A stretch of DNA of 64,000 bases from JAFGXT01 sp963677165 (GTDB lineage: Bacteria; Verrucomicrobiota; Lentisphaeria; Victivallales; SZUA-371): the NCBI GenBank assembly GCA_963677165.2, contig CAXXSX010000002.1, forward strand, positions 806,001 through 870,000, read 5' to 3'. Position numbers and translations under genes: made by a program. Position 1 is the stretch's first letter. Each line of letters begins with the position of its first letter. Below, piece after piece: positions 1 through 8,396 of this stretch. The notes below the pieces were generated by a model. The model was given only the letters and a program-made list of their open reading frames with translations. It ran no database searches and had not been told where the DNA came from.

Positions 1-11
1 CTGCTGTTATA

Positions 12-785
12 ATGTTGCTTATCACTGTTGTTTCTGCCTCTGAAAAAGTTGAAATTACTCGACCGGAAAGTTCTAAGATTCAGAAAATTATAATTGATGA
101 TGATATACTGTCTTTAAAAACAAAAGATAAAATCTATACGTTCAAACTTTCCGACCTTGTAAAACAGCCGAATAATCCCCAAACATCAAAGAGTACAAAA
201 GATTGGTGCTTCTTTGTCGAAAAGAAAGGTAATTCCAATAACTTTCAATATGTTGGTATGAACCGTCGGAAGGTATTCCATACAGGAGATCTGGTTGTCA
301 GGTTTAAGAAAAACAATAAATTTTACGTTCGAGATCTGGATAACAATATTTTTGCCCCAACCTGGGAAGTCTCAAAAGACTTTTCATCGCACTTAGTCCC
401 CGCGCCAAAATTTATTGACCACTTAAACAATAAAATAAACTCCACCCAACAACAGATTCATTCAATAACTCGTGATCTCTCTAACAATGAAAAGAAAATG
501 AAACAAGAAAGAGAACGATATATTTCTTACCTGCAGACCAATAATATTGATGAAACCACAATAACAGATTCAAAAGGAAGAATCATTTCTATAAAAAATT
601 CGGGAAAATACGATTCCAAAATAAGAAAGCAACTGCGTGAATTTTATAATTCACTTCGGGACCTGGAACGCGAAAACAATAAGTTAAAAGACCACCTCAA
701 TTCATTGTCCTCTCAATTGAACTCTCTTAGTAAGTTTAAGAAAAAAATCGATATGCGTTATACCGCTAATGTCCTTAGTCAATAG
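12..785 (+). CDS. Exported coiled-coil protein of unknown function, probably 5'-partial
   Basis: I do not recognise a family. The frame is open to the left edge of the window and the residues before the first ATG are also hydrophobic, so the true start and part of a signal peptide probably lie outside. The visible N-terminus (LLITVVSAS) looks like the end of a signal sequence. Residues about 20-125 are a mixed alpha/beta region rich in Lys and Asn. Residues about 135-250 are charged and heptad-like (many Lys, Glu, Gln, Asn), which predicts a coiled coil. The gene is lower in G+C than the his genes that follow on the same strand after about 190 bases. An envelope or periplasmic location is inferred from the signal-like N-terminus only. 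Confidence 0.6.
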   Translation: MLLITVVSASEKVEITRPESSKIQKIIIDDDILSLKTKDKIYTFKLSDLVKQPNNPQTSKSTKDWCFFVEKKGNSNNFQYVGMNRRKVFHTGDLVVRFKKNNKFYVRDLDNNIFAPTWEVSKDFSSHLVPAPKFIDHLNNKINSTQQQIHSITRDLSNNEKKMKQERERYISYLQTNNIDETTITDSKGRIISIKNSGKYDSKIRKQLREFYNSLRDLERENNKLKDHLNSLSSQLNSLSKFKKKIDMRYTANVLSQ

Positions 786-979
786 CATTTTACATGCCTT
801 AAGGACCTACGTTATCCGCCAGTAGATGATATCAGCACTTTACACTTAATCACTCAAACCTAACACACTTTTTACCGGGATTATACCGTTAAGGGATTGC
901 ATGCCGGTACTTTTCGATATATATTCCATGTCCTGAATGACATAAGAGAATTGATATAACTATTTGTTAAGGTTGAAAA

Positions 980-1243
980 ATGAAAACATTTGAAGGACTT
1001 TTTGCGGAGCTTGAAAAGAAAGCGGCGTCTAACGACCCGAATTCCGGAACAGTAAAAATGCTGCAGAAAGGCAAACACGCAATTGGAAAAAAAGTAGTCG
1101 AGGAAGCCGGCGAAGTCTGGATGGCAGCTGAATATGAAGGAAATGATAAGACCGCGGAGGAAATCTCCCAGCTGCTTTACCATCTACAGACAATGATGAT
1201 TGCCTGCGGGCTCAAACTCGAAGACGTTTATAAATATCTGTAA
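980..1243 (+). CDS. hisE: Phosphoribosyl-ATP pyrophosphatase
   Basis: HisE hydrolyses phosphoribosyl-ATP to phosphoribosyl-AMP and pyrophosphate, the second step of histidine biosynthesis, in the cytoplasm. The 87-aa length is normal for the free-standing enzyme. The MazG-like helical core is clear: the KKVVEEAGEVWMAA segment carries the acidic metal-binding residues, and a second helix (EEISQLLYHLQTMM) follows. It is separate from HisI rather than fused to it. The ATG follows a weak purine-rich stretch (AAGGTTG). hisG starts 25 bases downstream on the same strand, so the two are very probably co-transcribed. No other his gene is in the window, so the pathway is dispersed. Confidence 0.93.
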   Translation: MKTFEGLFAELEKKAASNDPNSGTVKMLQKGKHAIGKKVVEEAGEVWMAAEYEGNDKTAEEISQLLYHLQTMMIACGLKLEDVYKYL

Positions 1244-1268
1244 AAAATCAACTCCAGGATAAGAAATT

Positions 1269-2117
1269 ATGCTTAAGATAGCAATTCCCAATAAAGGTGC
1301 TTTATCTGAAAAGTCAGTGGGACTGCTGAAGGAAGCCGGTTACAAATGCAGCCGGTCCGGTCGTGAATTGACCATTGTCGATTCAAAAAACAATGTAGAG
1401 TTCATTTATCTGCGCCCGCGCGATATTGCCGTATACGTCGGCAAAGGTATTCTTGATTTGGGAATTACCGGTCGTGATCTGGCTTTCGACAGCAAATCCG
1501 ATGTGATTGAACTGCTGCCACTGGACTTCGGCAACTCAAAATTCTTCTACGCTCTGCCAAAGGAACAAGACCTTGTGCCTGACCAGTTTGATGGCCTGCG
1601 CATCGCAACCTCATACCCTAACATCGTTAAACACGACATGGAAAAACGCGGCATTAAAACCGATATCATTCGTCTTGACGGAGCAGTAGAAATCTCTATT
1701 CGTCTTGGTGTTGCCGATGCCATTGCTGATGTCGTTGAATCCGGACGGACCCTTAAGGAAGCCGGACTCAAGGTTGTCGGTGAGCCGATTATGGAATCTG
1801 AAGCTGTGCTGATTGGCCGCGACAAAAGTGTAACCAACCGTGACGAAGTAAAATATATCATGAAGCGCATTGAGGGAATTATCAAAGCCCGTACCTATGC
1901 CGTGGTTGAATACGACATCCCGAAAGCTGTACTGGAAGAGGCCTGCAAGGTCACTCCCGGCATCGAATCACCGACAGTTGCTCCGCTGACACACAATGAC
2001 TGGGTAGCGGTAAAAGCCATGATTCTTCAGAAGGAAATCAATGAAGTCATGGACAAACTCGAAGATCTCGGCGCAAAGGGTATTATGGTTACAGAAGTAA
2101 GAACCTGCCGCATTTGA
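1269..2117 (+). CDS. hisG: ATP phosphoribosyltransferase, long form
   Basis: HisG condenses ATP with PRPP and commits carbon to histidine. The N-terminus MLKIAIPNKGALSEKS is typical, and ADVVESGRTLKEAGL matches the PRPP-binding loop region. At 282 aa it is the long form: residues about 205-282, including TPGIESPTVAPL, match the C-terminal ACT-like regulatory domain through which histidine inhibits the enzyme. It should therefore work without a HisZ subunit. The gene sits 25 bases after hisE and is followed by a structured repeat and a strong intrinsic terminator, which closes this two-gene unit. Confidence 0.95.
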   Translation: MLKIAIPNKGALSEKSVGLLKEAGYKCSRSGRELTIVDSKNNVEFIYLRPRDIAVYVGKGILDLGITGRDLAFDSKSDVIELLPLDFGNSKFFYALPKEQDLVPDQFDGLRIATSYPNIVKHDMEKRGIKTDIIRLDGAVEISIRLGVADAIADVVESGRTLKEAGLKVVGEPIMESEAVLIGRDKSVTNRDEVKYIMKRIEGIIKARTYAVVEYDIPKAVLEEACKVTPGIESPTVAPLTHNDWVAVKAMILQKEINEVMDKLEDLGAKGIMVTEVRTCRI

Positions 2118-2186
2118 GTCCGTACGACAACAGACGGCGTTCGTACCGCTTCAAAACTCCAGTCCGCTCCTGCGGAAGCGGAAAAA
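2118..2186 (+). repeat. Dispersed two-hairpin intergenic repeat, copy A
   Basis: This segment directly follows the hisG stop codon. It belongs to a family seen again at 36768-36832 and 47043-47110, with shorter relatives at 13727-13757 and 37262-37307. Shared blocks are GTCCGTACGAC, GACGGCGTT, CCGCTTCA, CTCCAGTC, GCTCCT and CGGAAGCGG. CCGCTTC near the middle can pair with GAAGCGG at the end, enclosing a conserved loop. The function is unknown. It could be a REP-like element, a transcript-end structure or a small RNA. A shorter related stretch (GTCCGTATGACA) starts at 2267, just after the terminator. Confidence 0.6.
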
Positions 2187-2227
2187 TATAATTGAGATTT
2201 ATCGGGGAATTCCCGATTCAGACTGTC

Positions 2228-2266
2228 GCCCTCTGACGGATTAAATCCGCAGAGGGCATTTTTTTT
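2228..2266 (+). terminator. Rho-independent terminator of hisE-hisG
   Basis: GCCCTCTG and CGGAT on the left arm pair with ATCCG and CAGAGGGC on the right arm, with one bulged A and a three-base loop. A run of eight T follows after one A. This is a textbook intrinsic terminator for plus-strand transcripts from hisE-hisG. The next gene is convergent. Confidence 0.9.
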
Positions 2267-2343
2267 GTCCGTATGACAAATAGTATTCGTATTATAGTGT
2301 TTTATTTTTCATTCAGATTCAATCTGTATCTATGTACTCTATT

Positions 2344-3375
2344 TTATTTCCCAGCCGATTTAAGCTTCTCGGCCTGTGCAAACGTAAAAATTACCGGACC
2401 AAAGGCATGACAGTCATTCATTTCACTCCGTTGATTTTTATATGCCTCAATTGAACCATCTTCCGGACAAAGACAGCCCACACAGGTGTTGAATACCGAA
2501 CCGTCCAACGCGATATAACTCTGATAGCTTTTCACGCCGCGCTGAAAGGCAAAAAGATAACTTTCATCAATAATCCCGGATTCAATTCCAGCACCAAGAG
2601 CATATAATATCAATCCTGTTCCTGAAGTTTCTACATAAGAAGAATGGTCTGTTATTTCCTGGTGCCACATACCGTCATCATCCTGATAATGGAGACAGCC
2701 AAACAGGTACTCACGAAAAATATCTTCGGTTTCCTTGCGACGGCGATGTGATTTCGGCATGTATTTAATCATTTCAGCCATCCCGTAGAGCCCCCAGCCA
2801 TTGCCGCGACTCCAATGATCTTGTGAAAGTTTTCCTGCCCCGATCCAACCGCCCCTGCTCTGATGCATAGTACCATAAGCATTAGCGTCACGGAAAATAT
2901 CAAGCATTTTCTTTACCTGCTGGAAAGCCTCTTCAATATACCGGTCATCATCAAAGGCAATTCCGCAATACAGCAAAAATGGAGCAATCGCAAAGATGCT
3001 GTCGATCCAGATAAGTTCATAATCTCTTTCCGGCATGCAATAGATACCAGTTTCTGCTTCTCGCGGAGCATCATTTAAAAGTTCTTCGGCACACTCACGA
3101 ATAAAACCGTTGGAATCCTGGATTTTCCCATGCATAAGAAGCAGTGCAGAGCCATTGCCCCCGCAGCAATAATTTTTATAGGAACATTTAAAGATCCTTT
3201 CACGATTCAAAAATGGCCTTAACTGTTCAATTACTTCTACCAGCAATTCAGCGTCGTTATGCTCAACCGCTTGTGACGCAGCCGCATGGAGTGTCACAAT
3301 TCCGGTATAGTGTGAAAGCGGTTCAATTTCAAGGTGTTTTTTGTATGCCAGACCGGCAATTTCTAAATAGTGCAT
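2344..3375 (-). CDS. Glycoside hydrolase family 105 unsaturated glycuronyl hydrolase
   Basis: GH105 enzymes remove the unsaturated uronic acid that polysaccharide lyases leave on pectin-like or ulvan-like oligosaccharides. The GH105/GH88 alpha-barrel signatures are present: LIWIDSIFAIAPFL holds the likely catalytic Asp (about residue 125), and GTMHQSRGGW and DHWSRGNGWGL are typical (alpha/alpha)6-barrel loops. There is no signal peptide, so it should act on imported oligosaccharides in the cytoplasm. I chose the ATG at 3375 because AAAGGGA precedes it at good spacing; an in-frame upstream start at 3417 lacks one. It lies 83 bases downstream of an IclR regulator on the same strand, which suggests substrate-induced control. 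Confidence 0.85.
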   Translation of the reverse strand: MHYLEIAGLAYKKHLEIEPLSHYTGIVTLHAAASQAVEHNDAELLVEVIEQLRPFLNRERIFKCSYKNYCCGGNGSALLLMHGKIQDSNGFIRECAEELLNDAPREAETGIYCMPERDYELIWIDSIFAIAPFLLYCGIAFDDDRYIEEAFQQVKKMLDIFRDANAYGTMHQSRGGWIGAGKLSQDHWSRGNGWGLYGMAEMIKYMPKSHRRRKETEDIFREYLFGCLHYQDDDGMWHQEITDHSSYVETSGTGLILYALGAGIESGIIDESYLFAFQRGVKSYQSYIALDGSVFNTCVGCLCPEDGSIEAYKNQRSEMNDCHAFGPVIFTFAQAEKLKSAGK

Positions 3376-3458
3376 AATGGTCCCTTTGTTATTATTGTCA
3401 ATCTCTATCGTAAACATATTTATAATGTATAAATCCGCAATAAACGGCTAAATTCAAA

Positions 3459-4184
3459 TCAGTCAGAAACCAGCTTGGAGTATTTCAAAAGGCTCAAGCC
3501 TACGCTTTCGGTCTCTGAGTCAGAAAGCTGTTCATTCCGAATGTATATACCGAGAAATCCCTTGAGCTTAGATGATTTATATACCGGAACTGCAACTCTT
3601 GTACCGCCTTGTTCTATGTAATGAGCCCACTTGTTCTTTCTGGCAAAATCGACATGACATTCATACTCTTCCGGCATCATATGACAAAATTCTTCCATAG
3701 GAAAATTATTTTTGAAGCTCTCTGCCATCTTTTGATCAACAACAGCAAGATACATCATTCCAAACGCACTCTGATAAGGAGTAAACACCAGATTTTCGGG
3801 TTTCAGAATCCTGTCCGGATTGTCTGGAGATATCATTAATTTTGAAGAAATTCCAGTAGCGCCCGGCTCTGCATAGTGAACTCTGGCATTAGAATATTCC
3901 CGAGAAAGCAAACAGAGAATTTCACTGATATGTTCAACAAATGCAATCTCGTTCTGCTTTACGGCAAGTCTTCCCAGTTCTTCTCCAAGCTGGTATTTAT
4001 TATTGCTGCTTTTCGCCGCAAATTTGCAAACGCATAAGGTCCGTAGCAGATTGTGGGTTGCCGGACGTTTCATGTTCATAGCTTCAGCAATCTCAGCCAG
4101 AGACATTCCATTCTCTGATTCACCAATCAATTGAATTATATTTAATCCCTTTACCAGGGATTTTACCAGATCATTGTTGGCCAT
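3459..4184 (-). CDS. IclR-family transcriptional regulator
   Basis: The N-terminal winged helix-turn-helix (residues about 8-62, with the recognition region SLAEIAEAMNMKRPATHNLLRT given here in part) and the C-terminal effector domain (about 70-240, GAF-like, with TRVAVPVYK and LKGFLGIYI) match the IclR family. IclR proteins bind palindromes near their own promoters and respond to small catabolic metabolites. This gene precedes the GH105 hydrolase on the same strand, so the likely effector is a uronate or glycuronide breakdown product (inference). A repeated ATTCATC palindrome 15 bases upstream of its start is the obvious operator candidate. Confidence 0.88.
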   Translation of the reverse strand: MANNDLVKSLVKGLNIIQLIGESENGMSLAEIAEAMNMKRPATHNLLRTLCVCKFAAKSSNNKYQLGEELGRLAVKQNEIAFVEHISEILCLLSREYSNARVHYAEPGATGISSKLMISPDNPDRILKPENLVFTPYQSAFGMMYLAVVDQKMAESFKNNFPMEEFCHMMPEEYECHVDFARKNKWAHYIEQGGTRVAVPVYKSSKLKGFLGIYIRNEQLSDSETESVGLSLLKYSKLVSD

Positions 4185-4198
4185 GTCAACTTCCTTTT

Positions 4199-4226
4199 AT
4201 TCATCATAGATGAATTATTATTCATC
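4199..4226 (-). promoter_or_regulatory. Palindromic operator candidate for the IclR regulator
   Basis: ATTCATC (4199), GATGAAT (4209) and ATTCATC (4220) form two overlapping palindromes, with 3-base and 4-base spacers. They lie immediately upstream of the IclR start codon in an AT-rich stretch. The spacing suits a dimer, or two dimers sharing a half-site. Autoregulation by the adjacent IclR protein is an inference from position. Confidence 0.55.
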
Positions 4227-4470
4227 TATAATTATTATAATGTAAAAATGGGTAAAAATCAATGCTTTACATAAAAAAAATACAAAAGTCATATATTGAA
4301 AACGTTAAAATCAGGAATATCCATTTGGGCAGCATCATCCCTATATCGTTAATCTTTACTAAAATTTAGTCGATATTCGCATCTGTACCCCATTCAAAAG
4401 ATTGATTTAAACATCAGTTGTGCTATGCTATCTTTTTAGGTACTATCATTTTGGGGGGTTAACATATTAC

Positions 4471-5358
4471 ATGCAGAAGATACTCGTAGTGGATTCTGTG
4501 GAATCCAATCGAAAAAAACTGGTCCGTTCGCTAAATGCACACGGCTTTGCAACCTTAGAAGCGGAATTAGGGGCGGAATTAGTCAATTATAAGCCAGATC
4601 ATGTCATGATGGTTATTATATCACGGCAACTCAAGGATATGAACGCATTCAAAACCCTGGCTGCGGTTACCCAGGAAAATCCTTTTCTCAACGAAATTCC
4701 TTTTTTAATCTGTACGGCTGATAATTCGGACGCGTTTTACCGCCGCTGTATTCGCGCCGGCTTCAAGGGCGTAATTTATACCCCCTACAGCCGCAAAGCA
4801 TTGATACCGCTAATCACCAATATACTTGTGGAAGAAGGAATCGTTACTCCCGATATGTTCGGCGGAGAAGACCAGGTTCGAAATATCAGAGAAGAAGAAC
4901 ACAGAGAATTCTTGAAGTACTTATCAGGCATTAAATATCCAGAAATAATCCCTAAACACTCACCGGATGTCAATATTGGCTACTACTATCCACTAATCAC
5001 AGATTTCTTTTCTTTGGAACCTGGCGATGAATTCGATCTTTTGCGTCAATTTATTGATAAGGGAATTTTCTCCCACGAGCTGGTACGAAAAGTTTCGCTG
5101 TGCCCGAGATGTTCGTTTCATAATATTAATGTTATCCGTAACTGCCCGAAATGCAACAGTATTCACTTAACAGAAATCTCCGGTACAAACGGAAGTCACA
5201 CTCACTTCCGCTGCCAAAGCTGCGGATCAACTCTGGAAAACCAAAAACTTATATTTGAATGCTTTCGATGCGGATACAGTAATGATTTCAATGCAGTCGA
5301 TGTTGCAGATATATATAAATATAAACCGACAGAAAAAGCCAGGGAATATTGCATCTAA
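4471..5358 (+). CDS. Pseudo-receiver domain fused to a multi-CxxC zinc-ribbon region
   Basis: Residues about 1-118 follow the CheY fold pattern (QKILVVDSVESNRKKLV), but key residues are gone. The position of the phosphoacceptor Asp is Ser51 (VIISRQLKDM), and the conserved Lys near the end of the domain is not Lys (YTPYSRKAL). The domain is therefore probably not phosphorylated. Residues about 205-275 contain four CxxC pairs (CPRC, CPKC, CQSC, CFRC), consistent with two zinc ribbons and reminiscent of TackOD1-type output modules; that resemblance is uncertain. The start at 4471 gives the normal receiver N-terminus and has a G-rich stretch upstream; an in-frame codon at 4420 is less likely. It is convergent with a canonical receiver gene, a possible signalling partner. 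Confidence 0.75.
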   Translation: MQKILVVDSVESNRKKLVRSLNAHGFATLEAELGAELVNYKPDHVMMVIISRQLKDMNAFKTLAAVTQENPFLNEIPFLICTADNSDAFYRRCIRAGFKGVIYTPYSRKALIPLITNILVEEGIVTPDMFGGEDQVRNIREEEHREFLKYLSGIKYPEIIPKHSPDVNIGYYYPLITDFFSLEPGDEFDLLRQFIDKGIFSHELVRKVSLCPRCSFHNINVIRNCPKCNSIHLTEISGTNGSHTHFRCQSCGSTLENQKLIFECFRCGYSNDFNAVDVADIYKYKPTEKAREYCI

Positions 5359-5365
5359 ACAGAAA

Positions 5366-5737
5366 TCACCTGCCGGTAAGCCCTGCCACCATCTCCATCA
5401 TTGCTGGAAGAAAGAAAGGTTTTTGTAAAACTCCGGTAAGGGAATCGTCTTTCCGCTCGTCATATTCGTCGCCATAGCCACTGGAAATGATAATTGGAAT
5501 ATCCGGCTTGATTTCCCTCAACTTCATAAAGACATCTTTGCCATGCATATCAGGAAGATTAATATCAAGAATAACCAGATCAATATCCCGATGATCGCTA
5601 AAATATTTTATGCCGCTGTTTCCGTCAGAGCACATAACCGGTTCAATTTTATACCTTACCATCCATGTTTCATGGAATTCAAGTAACTCGTCTGTATCAT
5701 CAATGATTAAAATTTTCAAACCGCTCAGATCAGTCAT
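5366..5737 (-). CDS. Single-domain response regulator (CheY-like)
   Basis: This is a stand-alone receiver domain of 123 aa. The acidic pair is Asp13-Asp14 (LIIDD), the phosphoacceptor is Asp58 (LVILDINLP), a Ser-Ser lies at the switch Thr/Ser position (IIISSGYG), and the conserved Lys is in LQKPF. No output domain follows, so it should work by protein contact, for example in a phosphorelay. No histidine kinase is in the window. It converges with the pseudo-receiver/zinc-ribbon gene with only seven bases between their ends. Confidence 0.88.
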   Translation of the reverse strand: MTDLSGLKILIIDDTDELLEFHETWMVRYKIEPVMCSDGNSGIKYFSDHRDIDLVILDINLPDMHGKDVFMKLREIKPDIPIIISSGYGDEYDERKDDSLTGVLQKPFFLPAMMEMVAGLTGR

Positions 5738-5890
5738 TCACCTACCTCGTGGCTTTATTGCATTATAGATATCAGTATAATTTTAGTTTTCGTCATTTGC
5801 AACCTAACTTCTACAGTTAACTGTTTTTTTATTTAAAAAGTCTGCTGTAGATAGAAGAATTATTGATTCCCATTTGATATACACGAAAAT

Positions 5891-5911
5891 AACGTTATAT
5901 TATGTAACGTT
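5891..5911 (+). promoter_or_regulatory. Inverted repeat upstream of the winged-helix regulator
   Basis: AACGTTA and TAACGTT form perfect 7-base arms around a 7-base AT spacer, 41 bases before the start of the regulator at 5953. The location in the divergent region and the symmetry suggest an operator, perhaps for autoregulation. The binding protein is inferred only from proximity. Confidence 0.5.
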
Positions 5912-5952
5912 ACACATTTAATAACATAAATGAAAAGAACATATCAAATATT

Positions 5953-6561
5953 ATGAAATCCAATGTTGACATACAAAATCAATATTTTGAATATCAGCTG
6001 TTGGAACACGTTGAAAATGATCCACGTTTAACGGCCAGAATGGCTACTGCTAAATTAGGCTGCAGTATACGCCTGACTCATTCTCTTTTAACCAAAATGG
6101 TTGAACGCGGCCTGTTTCACGTGAAAAAAATCAATTCCAGACGCTGGGACTACTACCTTACTCCGAAAGGAGTAGCGGAAAAGGCCAGACTCACTTATGA
6201 ATTTCTGCAGTTTTCCATGCATTTTTACCAAGAGGCAAGGAAAAAAAGTTCACAGCTTTGTAAAGACTTGAAAGAAAACGGAATAAAAAAAATATCCCTC
6301 CTTGGGGCTGGAGATCTGGCAGAGATTGTTTATCTTGGTATCAAGGAATGGAACCTCGAATTAGTAGATGTTTTTGATACCCAAGTCAGGGAATTTATTG
6401 GCCATCAGGTCAAGTCAATAGATTTGATCAATGACTCAGAAGTCAAAGATTTTATAGATTGTACCTATGACCCCAAAAAACCAATGGCCCAAAATCATCT
6501 ACCGGAGGTCACGATCGAAAATTTTAACTTATACAATATTTTTACCGACAAAACAGAATAA
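5953..6561 (+). CDS. Winged-helix regulator with a C-terminal nucleotide/sugar-binding-like domain
   Basis: Residues about 12-75 form a MarR-like winged helix (LLEHVENDPRLTARMATAKL, LTHSLLTKMVERGLF, wing RRWDYYLTPKG). This resembles the N-terminal domain of EPS-associated MarR-type regulators. Residues about 110-200 look like a small Rossmann-type domain (KKISLLGAGDLAEIVYLGI), as in regulators found at the head of polysaccharide loci. The gene lies 24 bases upstream of a flippase-like ABC transporter and starts a five-gene surface-glycan cluster that it probably controls. An inverted repeat stands just upstream. Confidence 0.72.
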   Translation: MKSNVDIQNQYFEYQLLEHVENDPRLTARMATAKLGCSIRLTHSLLTKMVERGLFHVKKINSRRWDYYLTPKGVAEKARLTYEFLQFSMHFYQEARKKSSQLCKDLKENGIKKISLLGAGDLAEIVYLGIKEWNLELVDVFDTQVREFIGHQVKSIDLINDSEVKDFIDCTYDPKKPMAQNHLPEVTIENFNLYNIFTDKTE

Positions 6562-6585
6562 TCCGGGAAAAATTGAGGGGCAGAA

Positions 6586-8298
6586 TTGAAACTATTACGA
6601 CAACTTCTGATTTTATTTAAACCGGCAGAAAAATTAACACTGCTTTTCTTTTTATTTCTAAATGTATCCAGCTCGCTACTTGAACTGGCTGGAATCGGAG
6701 CGGTAATACCGTTTATTTTGCTGCTTATCAATCCGAAAGCCACAGAAAATAACCGCTATGTCAAAATGCTGTATGACTGGATCCAGCCAGAGTCACACCA
6801 GAGTTTCGTCACAACGATCGCCATTTTTTTTATTATTTTCTTCATTATGAAAAACATATACATGATGGGCGTTTATGGAATCCAGCAACTTTTCCTTCGC
6901 CATAAATATGTGGAAATAACCGACTCACTGATTACGAACTATCTACTCAAACCGTATAAATACTTTTTCGATCATTCCGGGGCGGAAATCCTACGAAATG
7001 TCCAGGCAATACATCATGTAGTCACAGGGATGCTGACTCCAATGCTAAACCTATTGTCTGAGTTTGTTACAATCAGTATTCTGGCAATATTCGTATTATG
7101 GATCAACCCTGCACTAGCAGTAAGTTTCGGCATCGGCGCAATGATTTTAGTATGGGCCGGCTTAAAGTTTCTGAAAAAAAAGACTCATCAATACGGACAC
7201 GAGCGCATGGCCCTTAACAAGGAGTTAATTAACAATGTAATGCAGGGATTCGGCAGCATTAAAGAAAGCAGGATACTGGGGAATGAGCAGGAAATCTTGA
7301 ACAGTAATCTTTATGTTGCCAATCGGATGAGCAAACTGAATGTTTTCACAAATATGCTGAGTGTTGTTCCACGGTTTTATATCGAGTCAATCGCGGTTAC
7401 TGCAGTGGTGCTGCTAATGCTGGTAATGCTTCATTCTGGCATGAAAGAAGAAAGTATTATTATCGAAATATCACTCTTCAGTATGATTGCTATAAGGCTT
7501 ATGCCATCGATTACCCGAATCAGTATGGCTGTTAGCAACATTAGAACTTATATTCCTGCGTTCAATCTTATTTATAACGATATTATTGAAGCCAGAGTAG
7601 TATTTAAAGGACTTCCCGACTCAAATCCTTCCAAGTTGCCTTTTAATGATAAAATTGAGCTAAAAAACGTAAGTTTTTCTTACGAAGATAAAAAAAGTAT
7701 TATTGAGAACCTTTCTCTTTCAATACCAAAAGATCAGCGAGTCGGCTTTATTGGTCCTTCCGGCTCAGGAAAAACCACAATTATTGACCTGATCATCGGG
7801 TTGCTGACGCCAGACTCCGGTTCGATCTGTGTTGATGGAAAAAACATAGCCAATCATATTCGTGAATGGCAAGCAAATATCGGCTATATTCCTCAACATA
7901 TTTTTATTTTTAATGATTCGATCAAAGCCAATATCGCATTGGGAATTGCTCCTGAAAAAATTGATAAAGAACGTATTTGTAAGGTCATAGAAATGGCGCA
8001 ATTAAGTGATTTTGTGTCACAGCAGCCGCAGGGAGTTGACACGATCGTCGGAGATCACGGCATCAAACTATCCGGTGGCGAACAGCAACGTTTAGGAATC
8101 GCCCGAGCTTTATACCGCGACCCCGAAATTCTGGTTATGGATGAGGCCACTTCGGCTCTTGACAACACGACCGAAAATGAGTTCATGTCCGCAATTGATT
8201 CGTTAACCGGGCAAAAAACCATCATTATAATTGCACATCGATTGACAACAGTTGAAAACTGCGATAAAGTTATTGATTTGCAACAGGATATTTATTAG
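6586..8298 (+). CDS. ABC transporter with fused membrane and ATPase domains, PglK/MsbA-like flippase
   Basis: Residues about 1-320 hold the six-helix exporter domain and about 340-570 the ATPase. Walker A (GPSGSGKTT), signature (LSGGEQQRLGIAR), Walker B with catalytic Glu (ILVMDEATSALD) and the switch His (IIAHRL) are all intact. The closest named type is the PglK-like flippase that moves lipid-linked oligosaccharides across the inner membrane, which fits the flanking glycosyltransferase genes. The start is a TTG at 6586 preceded by GAGGGG at good spacing; the preceding regulator ends 24 bases before it. Confidence 0.85.
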   Translation: MKLLRQLLILFKPAEKLTLLFFLFLNVSSSLLELAGIGAVIPFILLLINPKATENNRYVKMLYDWIQPESHQSFVTTIAIFFIIFFIMKNIYMMGVYGIQQLFLRHKYVEITDSLITNYLLKPYKYFFDHSGAEILRNVQAIHHVVTGMLTPMLNLLSEFVTISILAIFVLWINPALAVSFGIGAMILVWAGLKFLKKKTHQYGHERMALNKELINNVMQGFGSIKESRILGNEQEILNSNLYVANRMSKLNVFTNMLSVVPRFYIESIAVTAVVLLMLVMLHSGMKEESIIIEISLFSMIAIRLMPSITRISMAVSNIRTYIPAFNLIYNDIIEARVVFKGLPDSNPSKLPFNDKIELKNVSFSYEDKKSIIENLSLSIPKDQRVGFIGPSGSGKTTIIDLIIGLLTPDSGSICVDGKNIANHIREWQANIGYIPQHIFIFNDSIKANIALGIAPEKIDKERICKVIEMAQLSDFVSQQPQGVDTIVGDHGIKLSGGEQQRLGIARALYRDPEILVMDEATSALDNTTENEFMSAIDSLTGQKTIIIIAHRLTTVENCDKVIDLQQDIY

Positions 8299-8396
8299 AA
8301 ATATATGATTTTAAATTTATATAAAATGTCTCATAATTCATCTTTCACAAATAATCATTAGTGACAAGTTTTTTAATTAAGTGAAAAGGCAATATA

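Noticed and set aside
881..1183. 100-codon minus-strand ORF over hisE
   Set aside because: It is the antisense of hisE, which has clear family motifs on the plus strand.
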